NCBI GenBank assembly: GCA_030667725.1
Contig: DAOUVH010000003.1
Span: forward strand, 1 to 18,662
Reading direction: 5' to 3'
DNA from: Candidatus Cloacimonadota bacterium
Lineage (GTDB): Bacteria; Cloacimonadota; Cloacimonadia; Cloacimonadales; TCS61
DNA length: 18,662 nt
This document shows, piece after piece, positions 7,532 through 14,051 of this stretch (within the stretch, counting starts at the first letter, position 1; each line of letters starts with the position of its first letter). Under the pieces are notes generated by a model. It was given only the letters and a program-made list of their open reading frames with translations, searched no databases and had not been told where the DNA came from. The translations under genes and the position numbers were made by a program.

Positions 7532-9853
7532 TCATTTCAAGAGTATCATTTTCTTAGTTTGTTCAAAATTATCTGTTAGTAGTTTGTAGAAATAAATACC
7601 AGAAGAAACAGATTTACCAGAATTATTGTCACCATTCCAAGTTATAATGTGGTCATTTGCATCAAGTGCTCCATCAACAAGTGTCTTAACTTTTTTACCT
7701 TTGATGTTGAATACTTCCAAGGTTACATGACCAGGTGTGGATAAGCTGAAAGCAATATTCGTAACCGGATTGAAAGGATTGGGGTAACATTTTAGATCTA
7801 TTAAGACCGGGAGGATATTTAACTGCTCAGTTCCCACAGGATTGAGTTCAATACCCTGACCCCAGTTTGCTCCTACTATCACTCCATCGTTATTGCCGGT
7901 TATATCAAACACGATCTCACCATTTCCCTCATTGAATTGCCAATAGTGGGTTAAACCGGTTTCCCAGCCGTGCAGATATTTATTCATATTCTCCTGAATT
8001 TCGTTTTGATCCATAAAATAATTCCACACTCTCACCTCATCGATGATCCCTTCAAAAGCTTTGTTCAGTGCGGAAAGATTTCCCAGATAAATATTATCTT
8101 CACTATTATCTACTAATATCCCGGTTGGTGCTGTTGGCTGGTTAGATACTGTTTCATAGCCATTAACAAACATTCTTACCTGATCTATTCCATCATAACT
8201 GACAGCAACATGGATCCATTCATTTAAAGGAATGGAATTTTCCGGAGTTGTAGAGGAACTTAAGGTTCCATCCGCATGCTGCATCTGCATTACCAGGCTA
8301 TTATCCGGATATACTGCAAATGCTGTATTTAGGAATAGAGAGATTGCCGACTTATCAAATATTCTTCCCCAGCCAAAAACTGTATTAGCACCGTAGGAAT
8401 ATGGATAGATCCAAGCTTCGATCGTGAAAGCTTCTGTTATGTTCGCAGATGTTTCTGCTGAATATAGAATATGACTTTCAAATTGGGTGAATTCCAGAGC
8501 TGAGTGACCGTTGAAAACTTGAATATAATCTTCCTTTAGAATTGATTTTGTCTCACCTTCTGTTAGAACTTCTAGAAAGACAGAGTATGTTCCAGGTTCT
8601 TCATATATCCAAGTTGGATCTGGTTCGAAAGCATCAAATATTCCGTCGTTCTCAAAATCCCAGGACCAGGCTGTTACAGGTTCAATAAAGTTAGATTGAT
8701 CAGTGAAAGAAGCGGTAAATGGAGGATTACCCGTAACGTGATCAACTGTGAAATTCACTCCATAAAACTGATTTTCCCACCAGCAGATCTGGTGTGAGCT
8801 TCTACCGATCGCAGCCAGATCAATATCACCATCATTATCAAAATCATTGGCAGTTGCACCAAATCCATCTTCAAATAGACCCGGTAAGGGATATTCTTCA
8901 AAAACCTCTTCTCCCAAATTCTCATAGATATAAGCAGCATCCGGACCCTGCCCAACTGCAAAAAGATCATTATCCCCATCAATATCAAAATCAGCGCAAT
9001 CCATCCACAAAGCACCACCAAATGGATCAATGTTATTTCTGGTGAAACCACCCTCACCATCATTCTCCCACCAGGCCAGAAGTCCACCCATGCAGGCAGC
9101 ACCAAGAACATCTACATCTCCATCCTGATCGAGATCATTCCCTACAACTGTATGGACACGATTGAAATTTGTATCGATGAAAATCCCTTCCCCAAAATTC
9201 TGATTTCCATCGTTTTGCCACCACATTATATCATTAAGCAATTCTCCGCAGGCAACAACATCCATGTGATCATCTGAATCTATATAGTCGGCAAATACAT
9301 AGGTGGATTGCTGGAATATCTCCGAAATAATGATTTTATTCGAGAAACTCAAATTACCCAGATTTTCCCACCAGACAACTTCACTAAGACCACCAGACAT
9401 ATCAAATTCACAACAGAGAATATCACAATCACCATCATCATCCAGATCCTTCAAATCAACAGTGTGGGGCATTATTAGTGTATTATCAAAATAAATGGTG
9501 TTGAATGTTGAACCAGTATTTTCTAAAATAATGACCTGGTTTGCAACAGGAACTGCAAAAACGATATCATTATCATCATCATTATCAAGGTCAGCTGCCC
9601 GAATCGATCGAGCTGAATTAGTGTTTGTGATCAATACTTCCTCAGTGAAGTTTCCAACGCCGTCATTTATCCACAGAGTGCAGTTCATCCCTGCAGTAAG
9701 CAGATCGTAATCACCATCGTTATCAAAATCAATTGAAAAAATTTCCATTCCTTCGTCATAGTCGGTACAAATCTCGTGCATGATAAATTCGTTATCCATG
9801 GCCAAAATTGATACGAAAATAGTTAATAAAAAAGTAATAATAATTGTTTTCAT
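7532..9853 (-). CDS. large secreted protein: seven FG-GAP/VCBS blades, PKD, LamG and FlgD-type sorting domain
   Basis: The 773-aa protein has a signal peptide (residues 1-18, ending SILA). Residues 25-360 hold seven repeats, each with a Ca-binding D-x-D-x-D-x-D loop (DFDNDGDYD at 42-50, then about 88, 136, 189, 240, 288 and 337) and mostly closing with WWEN-type strands, as expected for one seven-bladed beta-propeller. A PKD domain follows at about 365-447 (WSWDFENDG, EEPGTYSVFLEV), then a LamG/concanavalin-like domain at about 450-670 (FTIEAWIYP, EWIHVAVSYDG, GIIDEVRVW). The C-terminus (about 681-773) is a FlgD-Ig/Por-type sorting module: CYPNPFNPVTNIAFSL, VFNIKGKKVKTL, SGIYFYKLL. It is probably exported by a type IX-like route and kept at the cell surface or released; the ligand is unknown. 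It starts with AAGGAG five bases before the ATG and appears monocistronic, with a terminator after the stop. Confidence 0.92.
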   Translation of the reverse strand: MKTIIITFLLTIFVSILAMDNEFIMHEICTDYDEGMEIFSIDFDNDGDYDLLTAGMNCTLWINDGVGNFTEEVLITNTNSARSIRAADLDNDDDNDIVFAVPVANQVIILENTGSTFNTIYFDNTLIMPHTVDLKDLDDDGDCDILCCEFDMSGGLSEVVWWENLGNLSFSNKIIISEIFQQSTYVFADYIDSDDHMDVVACGELLNDIMWWQNDGNQNFGEGIFIDTNFNRVHTVVGNDLDQDGDVDVLGAACMGGLLAWWENDGEGGFTRNNIDPFGGALWMDCADFDIDGDNDLFAVGQGPDAAYIYENLGEEVFEEYPLPGLFEDGFGATANDFDNDGDIDLAAIGRSSHQICWWENQFYGVNFTVDHVTGNPPFTASFTDQSNFIEPVTAWSWDFENDGIFDAFEPDPTWIYEEPGTYSVFLEVLTEGETKSILKEDYIQVFNGHSALEFTQFESHILYSAETSANITEAFTIEAWIYPYSYGANTVFGWGRIFDKSAISLFLNTAFAVYPDNSLVMQMQHADGTLSSSTTPENSIPLNEWIHVAVSYDGIDQVRMFVNGYETVSNQPTAPTGILVDNSEDNIYLGNLSALNKAFEGIIDEVRVWNYFMDQNEIQENMNKYLHGWETGLTHYWQFNEGNGEIVFDITGNNDGVIVGANWGQGIELNPVGTEQLNILPVLIDLKCYPNPFNPVTNIAFSLSTPGHVTLEVFNIKGKKVKTLVDGALDANDHIITWNGDNNSGKSVSSGIYFYKLLTDNFEQTKKMILLK

Positions 9854-9967
9854 CTTAACTCCTTATTTTTAATTCTTAATATTTTATTTTGCAATTGCCA
9901 TTCCAATTAGCAATTACCAATATCCCAACGCTAAATTATGAAGATATAACCGCTTATCAATTGGAAT

Positions 9968-9980
9968 TCACATGATGTGA
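9968..9980. promoter_or_regulatory. small palindrome upstream of the 773-aa secreted protein gene
   Basis: TCACAT-G-ATGTGA is a perfect 6-bp inverted repeat about 115 bp upstream of the start at 9853. The orientation (TCACA-N3-TGTGA) is the reverse of a CRP site, so no regulator is named. The 219-bp gap at 9854-10072 otherwise shows only AT-rich sequence, including a TATAAT-like hexamer on both strands at about 9988-9996 without a good -35. Confidence 0.2.
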
Positions 9981-10072
9981 TCTTATTATTATAATATTAT
10001 TGAATTAACCTGAAATAGATGATCCTGCTGAGATGAATATACATTATGTATCATTAATTCAACAAAAAATAA

Positions 10073-10564
10073 TTATTGTTCAGAATATATTATGAAATGT
10101 CCCATAATCCATTTGTCTTTTGATCTTCTATAAAAGTGATCTGCAAGTTCACCATTTTTGTTTATCTCATAGGTCTTTTTATTTTCCTGAACTCCCTCAG
10201 GAAAAAATGTTCTTCCCATTAAAATCAATTTTCCATTCTCATATATTGCCTTACCTTTACTGATCATTTCTTTATTCATGAGCGATAAATAGGAAATTTG
10301 AGCTGTTTCATAATCCCAATAGTAGTAGGTTTCACAATAGAAGTTTACTTCGGGAACGACCTTTATCTCTTTTACAACCTGTTTATTCAGATCATATTCC
10401 CATTCAATTGTGTGAACCAGCAGGGAATCTTCTGAATCCTGATAATGCCCTATCCATTCCATTCCAACGAAATCGTCAAAAATAGTAAGATCACTCTGAC
10501 AATTGACCAAACTCGCGTTTAAGAAAAACACAATGAACGATAATGCTACAAAAATAGTTTTCAT
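10073..10564 (-). CDS. small exported protein of unknown function, possibly lipocalin-like
   Basis: This 163-aa protein starts MKTIFVALSFIVFFLNASLVNC, a signal peptide of about 22 residues. Cys23 might be lipidated, but LVN-C is a poor lipobox. The rest is rich in alternating strands and aromatic residues (FVGMEWIGHYQ, ETYYYWDYE, GKAIYENGKLILMGRTFF, KWIMGHFIIYS). This is a beta-barrel pattern that recalls DUF1579 or lipocalin-like proteins, but I do not recognise the family with confidence. The ATG has AAGGAG four bases upstream. The gene begins 13 bp after the tetR stop, so the two are almost certainly co-transcribed, and the TetR protein probably controls it. Nothing in the sequence identifies a ligand or an enzymatic activity. 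Confidence 0.75.
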   Translation of the reverse strand: MKTIFVALSFIVFFLNASLVNCQSDLTIFDDFVGMEWIGHYQDSEDSLLVHTIEWEYDLNKQVVKEIKVVPEVNFYCETYYYWDYETAQISYLSLMNKEMISKGKAIYENGKLILMGRTFFPEGVQENKKTYEINKNGELADHFYRRSKDKWIMGHFIIYSEQ

Positions 10565-10577
10565 TTTACTCCTTATC

Positions 10578-11192
10578 TTAGGCTCTAAAAGATCTTAAAA
10601 TTAATTCCAAATTCTCATAGTAATAACTTTTGGGGATATGTTCATGATAGAAAACTTGTGCACAGATCATTTGCAATGCATTCATAAAGTAATCTATTCC
10701 AATATTCACATTGAGATCAATTCGAATTGAACCATCTATTTTACCAACTTCAAAAGCTTTGAACAATCTTTTATGATTTTGCTTCGCCATCTCCTCACTT
10801 TCTTCAAGTAGAGCATGATTTACTTTATCCCGATTAGATATAACCTCCCACTGATATTTTAAAAGTTCAAGGTAATGAGGATTCTCCTTATAACATTTGT
10901 AATATCTATCGGCAAAAGCAAAAAGTTTTTCAATACCTATCTCTTTACTGGCAAGAGCTTCATCGTAGGTATAAGAATTCTCCTTTACTGCCTGATTAAT
11001 GACTGCAAAAAAAAGATCGTATTTACTGATAAAATAGGAGTAGAGAGTCCTTTTTGTAAATTCAGCTTCTTTGGCTATATTATCCATAGTTGTTTCTCTA
11101 AAACCTTTTGTAAAAAATAATCTCCTGGCAGCACTGATCATATCATCTCTTCTAATATTGTATTCTTTCTCTTTTCTAACGCTTGTACCCAT
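10578..11192 (-). CDS. TetR/AcrR family transcriptional regulator
   Basis: This 204-aa regulator has an N-terminal TetR helix-turn-helix at about residues 18-65: MISAARRLFFTKGF, then TTMDNIAKEAEFTKRTLYSYF, then KYDLFFAVI. The remainder is an all-helical ligand-binding and dimerisation region with no recognisable specificity (YYKCYKENPHYLELLKYQWEV, NHKRLFKAFEVGKIDGSI). Length is normal for the family. The ATG has GGAG five bases upstream. It is the first gene of a two-gene unit with a small exported protein and faces no divergent partner. The upstream palindrome at 11222-11236 next to a TTGACA suggests autorepression. Partners are usually efflux or envelope-stress genes in this family; here the only visible target is the exported 163-aa protein. 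Confidence 0.93.
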   Translation of the reverse strand: MGTSVRKEKEYNIRRDDMISAARRLFFTKGFRETTMDNIAKEAEFTKRTLYSYFISKYDLFFAVINQAVKENSYTYDEALASKEIGIEKLFAFADRYYKCYKENPHYLELLKYQWEVISNRDKVNHALLEESEEMAKQNHKRLFKAFEVGKIDGSIRIDLNVNIGIDYFMNALQMICAQVFYHEHIPKSYYYENLELILRSFRA

Positions 11193-11201
11193 AGTGGCTC
11201 C

Positions 11202-11266
11202 TATACTTATGTTCTACTTAATATACTTACGGTATACTCTAAAAAATTTTATATCTATTGTGTCAA
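11202..11266 (-). promoter_or_regulatory. predicted tetR promoter with overlapping operator
   Basis: A consensus -35 TTGACA (11266-11261) is followed after 17 bases by a weak -10 TTTAGA (11243-11238). Immediately downstream, where transcription should begin, lies the palindrome TATAC-TTACG-GTATA (11222-11236). TATACTTA recurs at 11202-11209 and 11222-11229, exactly 20 bp apart, with the variant TCTACTTA between at 11213-11220. This layout fits a TetR dimer blocking its own promoter. It is read from sequence only. Confidence 0.45.
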
Positions 11267-11376
11267 GTAAGAATTTTGTTATAGAAGTTTCTGAAGTTTA
11301 ATTCAAACGAGATTGTTGTTGATGGATTGAACGATTAGCATAATATTTCAAATCTAATTTGGAGTGAATTATATTA

Positions 11377-11412
11377 ACCTTCTCGTTGCATAGCTTCTGC
11401 TGTGCAACAGGT
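11377..11412. repeat. strong stem-loop in the tetR upstream region
   Basis: GTTGCATAGC (11385-11394) pairs with GCTGTGCAAC (11399-11408) in a 10-bp stem containing one G-T wobble and a TTCT loop. An outer ACCT/AGGT clamp (11377-11380 and 11409-11412) adds four pairs across a 4-base bulge. There is no T run, so this is not a normal terminator. It lies in the 320-bp gene-free stretch 11193-11512. Confidence 0.6.
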
Positions 11413-11416
11413 AGTT

Positions 11417-11500
11417 AACCTTCGGAAGGTTCCGACTTCGTTAAAACTACGTCGTGACAAGCAAAAAAAGAAGCAAAGAGTTTCAGAACCTTCCGAAGGT
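11417..11500. repeat. two inverted AACCTTC-GAAGGTT palindromes
   Basis: AACCTTC-G-GAAGGTT (11417-11431) and ACCTTC-C-GAAGGT (11488-11500) are each palindromic. They are also inverted copies of each other: 11417-11432 matches the complement of 11486-11501 except at the last base. They can form two small hairpins or one long stem with a loop of about 53 bases. The second lies 12 bases after the stop of the FnIII gene and is followed on the plus strand by ATCTTTTTT, so it could act as a terminator for plus-strand transcripts. Confidence 0.55.
11437..11461 (+). repeat. left copy of a ~25-bp inverted repeat flanking the FnIII gene
   Basis: CGTTAAAACTACG followed by a short variable stretch and GACAAG, reading toward the gene at 11513-11980. 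The same sequence in opposite orientation is at 11989-12014. The two match in the 13-base core and the terminal GACAAG and differ by a few bases between. Confidence 0.6.
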
Positions 11501-11512
11501 ATCTTTTTTAGA

Positions 11513-11980
11513 TTACTTCACAGCAGTTACATAATAAAACTTCTTTTCGGCTGCAAGTGAAGCACTCCAACTTTCTCCAACAAATATACCGGAAGTATCT
11601 TCTGTGAAATTCTCATACGGATCATCTGAAGAATAAACTTTATACGATGTTGCACCGCTAACAGCGCTCCAGGATATAGTTACTATATTATCTGCAACTG
11701 TGATAATTACATCTTCTGGCGGCAATATTTCACTTGTAAGCGGACCAAGGTAATAGCCGGGATAATTATTGTAATTTGTACTTGTCATTTCTTCGCCGGA
11801 AAGACCACCGACAGTGTTCAACTCTGCAATGTAATTGGCGGAAGCAGGCTCATCGTCACCTGCCAGGTTACCATTGAAAAGACCGTAATCCAGAAGTTTA
11901 TAATTGGCACTGGTTGCCTGCTGAGCACATAGCAAAACAGGCAGGATAAACAGCAATATAAGTAGTAATTTAATTTTCAT
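11513..11980 (-). CDS. small secreted fibronectin type III protein
   Basis: This 155-aa protein has a signal peptide (MKIKLLLILLFILPVLLCA, about 19 residues). Residues 24-80 hold a loose repeat of the form S-A/T-N-Y (SANYKLLDYG, SANYIAEL, STNYNNYPGYYLGP). The C-terminal part from about residue 88 is one fibronectin type III-like domain: VIITVADNIVTISWSAVSGATSYKVYSSDDP, ending YYVTAVK. FnIII modules of this kind are common on surface proteins of FCB bacteria; here the protein ends with the module and has no sorting domain. The ATG has AAGGAG five bases upstream. The gene lies 210 bp after the SVSGG-repeat gene on the same strand and is bracketed by inverted repeats, which might indicate a mobile or reshuffled cassette. 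Function is unknown. Confidence 0.8.
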   Translation of the reverse strand: MKIKLLLILLFILPVLLCAQQATSANYKLLDYGLFNGNLAGDDEPASANYIAELNTVGGLSGEEMTSTNYNNYPGYYLGPLTSEILPPEDVIITVADNIVTISWSAVSGATSYKVYSSDDPYENFTEDTSGIFVGESWSASLAAEKKFYYVTAVK

Positions 11981-11988
11981 ATTTTCTC

Positions 11989-12014
11989 CTTGTCCTCCGT
12001 AGTTTTAACGTAGG
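11989..12014 (-). repeat. right copy of the ~25-bp inverted repeat flanking the FnIII gene
   Basis: On the minus strand this reads CCTACGTTAAAACTACGGAG then GACAAG, immediately before and partly including the ribosome binding site of the FnIII gene. It is the inverted partner of 11437-11461. Confidence 0.6.
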
Positions 12015-12030
12015 TGGGCTGTCCTCTGTA

Positions 12031-12074
12031 TCCGGCAGTTGCCGGAGTAGGGGGACTATAACGCCCTATCCGGC
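12031..12074 (-). promoter_or_regulatory. leader with two mutually exclusive hairpins
   Basis: Two stems share the segment 12041-12046. One is TCCGGCA-GT-TGCCGGA (12031-12046), a perfect 7-bp stem. The other pairs 12041-12052 with 12064-12074 (GCCGGA, bulged G, TAGGG against CCCTA-TCCGGC), an 11-bp stem with one bulge and an 11-base loop. Both cannot form at once. They lie in the presumed 5' leader of the FnIII gene, about 50 bases before its start. This could be an attenuator-like switch or simply a dispersed palindromic repeat. Confidence 0.4.
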
Positions 12075-12130
12075 TACTAACGGACAATTGGGAATCTGTT
12101 TTCTTCATAAGTTTAAAAAGCCCGAATAAC

Positions 12131-12174
12131 CTACTATGAAATAGTAGTTGTGAGTAATGATTCTTACTACACAA
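12131..12174. repeat. two adjacent hairpins after the SVSGG-repeat gene
   Basis: CTACTAT-GAA-ATAGTAG (12131-12147) is a perfect 7-bp hairpin. Directly beside it, TTGTGAGTAA (12148-12157) pairs with TTACT-A-CACAA (12164-12174) with one bulge. They lie 17-60 bases past the stop of the 518-aa gene. A T run on the minus strand comes only about 14 bases later (12120-12116), so termination is possible but not classical. Confidence 0.4.
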
Positions 12175-12190
12175 TTCACACCAGTATAGA

Positions 12191-13747
12191 TTATTGATCT
12201 TCCCATAAATCACCGGCTGCCCAGTCATAATCTCCGAGAGCATACCTATTATATCCGCCACTAACACTCGAATAGTACCCTGAAGCCATATTATTCTCTC
12301 CGCCGCTGACACTCGAATAGTACCCTGAAACCTCATTATCGAATCCACCGCTAACACTCGAATAGTCCCCTGAAGCCATATTAACAGCTCCGCCGCTAAC
12401 ACTCGAATAGTCCCCTGAAGCCATATTAACAGATCCGCCGCTAACACTCGAATAGTTCCCTGAAACAACATTATATCGCCCGCCACTAACACTCGCACTC
12501 GAAGTCTCAATGCCGACCTCATTGTCGCCCCCGCCGCTGACGCTCGAATAGTACCCTAAAGCCATATTATTCTCTCCACCGCTAACACTCGAATAGCTTC
12601 CTAAAGCTTGATTATCTTTTCCGCCGCTGACGGAAACGTATGAACCTTCTGCTGTGTTATAACCTCCGCCGCTAACACTCGAATAGTGCCCTGAAGCTGT
12701 ATTATAACCCCCGCCGCTAACACTCGAAAAGTCCCCATCAGCCGTATTATAATATCCACCGCTAATAGAGGCTCTAGGTCCTTCAAGCGTATTATGATAA
12801 CCTGCAACCAGACCACCGTAGCTTATGTAATTATGCTGCTCACCAATAACTAGGTTGTGCGAACCGGATTTGTCACTGCCAGTCGTACGAGGTTCATTGT
12901 AACCTACGATGAGATTTCCGCGACCATTGACATTCCCGTTTGTGTTGCCACTACCGCTGCGAACGTGCACGTTGACATCTGTGAAGTACACATCTGTGGA
13001 CGTAGTCGTAACCGATGCCAGTTTGGCTTCCAGAGTAGCAATGCGGGTGTCCAGTACTGCCAACAATACGTCAACTTGTGCCTGGGTGTAATATATAGTA
13101 TCGTGATTATGATCGCTATGGGAAACAGTGGTAGCTGTACCACTTCCCAAAAAGTCAACATCTAATGTTACATCACCGGTATCTCCTCCACCTGTTAAAC
13201 CTGTACCGGCTGTAACGGCTGTAATATCACCAAAGGTGGTAGTTGCAGGCATAAAGTCACTAGAATCATATCCATCCAATTTGTCAGCATCATTGGCATA
13301 AATTGCATAAGGTACACTAACAATACGCAGGCGGGGAGTCATCTCTCCATCATCATTTACATTTATCCCCAACCACAGATCTGAACCATTAAATAAAGAA
13401 GTTCCAAAGACATCAACAGAACCCAGCAAAACATGTACAAGCCCATCTACAGGTGTAACACTGGCATGAATTTCATCCCAAAGATTAATTCCACCGGTAG
13501 CATCATCATAAATTGTAAATGTAATACTCACACTGCTGGTTATCGGGTTGCTGCTGCTGTCTGTAATTTTTCCCTGGTAGTCTATCAGGTTGGGTACAGA
13601 TCTATTGTCTCTCCCACTATCACTCACAAATTCAGTTGAGCCGCTTTCCCAGTTATAGGCTTTCTTCTCAATCCCACTACCTGCCTTTTCGGCAAAAAGA
13701 ACAGTTATCACCATAAAAATTAGAAAAATAATTGCAAAACGTTTCAT
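12191..13747 (-). CDS. secreted YadA-head-like repeat protein with SVSGG beta-roll
   Basis: The 518-aa protein has a signal peptide (residues 1-19, ending VLFA). Residues 52-165 form an N-domain (VPNLIDYQGKITD, TIYDDATGGINLWDE, LRIVSVPYAIYANDADKLDGYDSSDF) that I associate with surface proteins of Cloacimonadota-type bacteria. HNHDTIYYTQAQVD at 213-226, a motif also seen in phage tail fibres, leads into a short coiled coil (LLAVLDTRIATLEAKLA, 228-244). Residues 326-506 hold twelve SGG repeats of the form SSVSGGxxNxASGxY, every 15 residues, like the head domain of trimeric autotransporter adhesins. There is no YadA-type membrane anchor: the protein stops at LWEDQ soon after the last repeat. It is probably a trimeric secreted or surface fibre. 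GGGAGGAG precedes the ATG. Attachment to the cell, if any, must use another mechanism. Confidence 0.88.
   Translation of the reverse strand: MKRFAIIFLIFMVITVLFAEKAGSGIEKKAYNWESGSTEFVSDSGRDNRSVPNLIDYQGKITDSSSNPITSSVSITFTIYDDATGGINLWDEIHASVTPVDGLVHVLLGSVDVFGTSLFNGSDLWLGINVNDDGEMTPRLRIVSVPYAIYANDADKLDGYDSSDFMPATTTFGDITAVTAGTGLTGGGDTGDVTLDVDFLGSGTATTVSHSDHNHDTIYYTQAQVDVLLAVLDTRIATLEAKLASVTTTSTDVYFTDVNVHVRSGSGNTNGNVNGRGNLIVGYNEPRTTGSDKSGSHNLVIGEQHNYISYGGLVAGYHNTLEGPRASISGGYYNTADGDFSSVSGGGYNTASGHYSSVSGGGYNTAEGSYVSVSGGKDNQALGSYSSVSGGENNMALGYYSSVSGGGDNEVGIETSSASVSGGRYNVVSGNYSSVSGGSVNMASGDYSSVSGGAVNMASGDYSSVSGGFDNEVSGYYSSVSGGENNMASGYYSSVSGGYNRYALGDYDWAAGDLWEDQ
12230..12772 (-). repeat. 45-bp minisatellite encoding the SVSGG repeats
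   Basis: The repeat region consists of 45-bp units (15 codons), with one exception of 51 bp. Units at 12356-12400 and 12401-12445 are identical except for one base (C at 12388, A at 12433). Because the unit length is a multiple of three, antisense and alternative frames also stay open, which creates spurious long reading frames here. Confidence 0.9.
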
Positions 13748-14051
13748 ACGAACTCTCCTCCCTATATTTTTAATTTGTACTTTATTTGCTGCTGAACTTT
13801 TCTTAAGTAATAACCCAAGTTGAAAACCTGATGAATTAAATTAATTATGAGAATTAATAAACTAAATCAATTTATGGATTTGTATTAGTCAAGATATTAA
13901 TTTTACAACTGTTTGAAATAATGTGAGTTAAAGTAATTAGATATTGATTAACAGGGATGGGGATGAGGTAGAAATACAAAGTTTTTCAGGAATTATTAAT
14001 CCTTATAAGTTTCTAAAGTATTTTAGAGTATCTGGTTGTTCCTATGGTAAA
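13748..14051. other. gene-free stretch upstream of the SVSGG-repeat gene
   Basis: This 304-bp gap lies between the murA stop and the SVSGG-repeat gene. I see an AT-only inverted repeat ATTAATT-ATGAG-AATTAAT at 13840-13858 and a weak hairpin TCTAAA-GTAT-TTTAGA at 14012-14027 just past murA. Neither has the GC content or T run of a clear terminator. A TTGACT occurs on the minus strand near 13890 without a convincing -10. No RNA gene is recognised. Confidence 0.5.

Noticed and set aside
9968..9980. CRP-type site
   Set aside because: The half-sites are in reversed order (TCACA-N3-TGTGA rather than TGTGA-N6-TCACA), so it is kept only as an unassigned palindrome.
11977..12108. Possible 43-codon leader peptide whose stop overlaps the FnIII gene start (ATGA)
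   Set aside because: There is no Shine-Dalgarno sequence before its ATG, and the coding frame runs through the palindromic repeat block. The overlap is suggestive but not enough.
11977..12522. Long minus-strand frame of 181 codons with a repeated GTIRVLA pattern
   Set aside because: It is the SVSGG minisatellite read in another frame; it has no ribosome binding site and runs on into the intergenic region.
12230..12772. CRISPR-like appearance of regularly spaced repeats
   Set aside because: There are no unique spacers: the 45-bp units are contiguous, in frame and translate to a YadA-like repeat.
13213..13747. Prophage tail-fibre gene suggested by the HNHD...YYT motif
   Set aside because: The protein has a Sec signal peptide and a surface-protein N-domain, and no phage structural genes are nearby.
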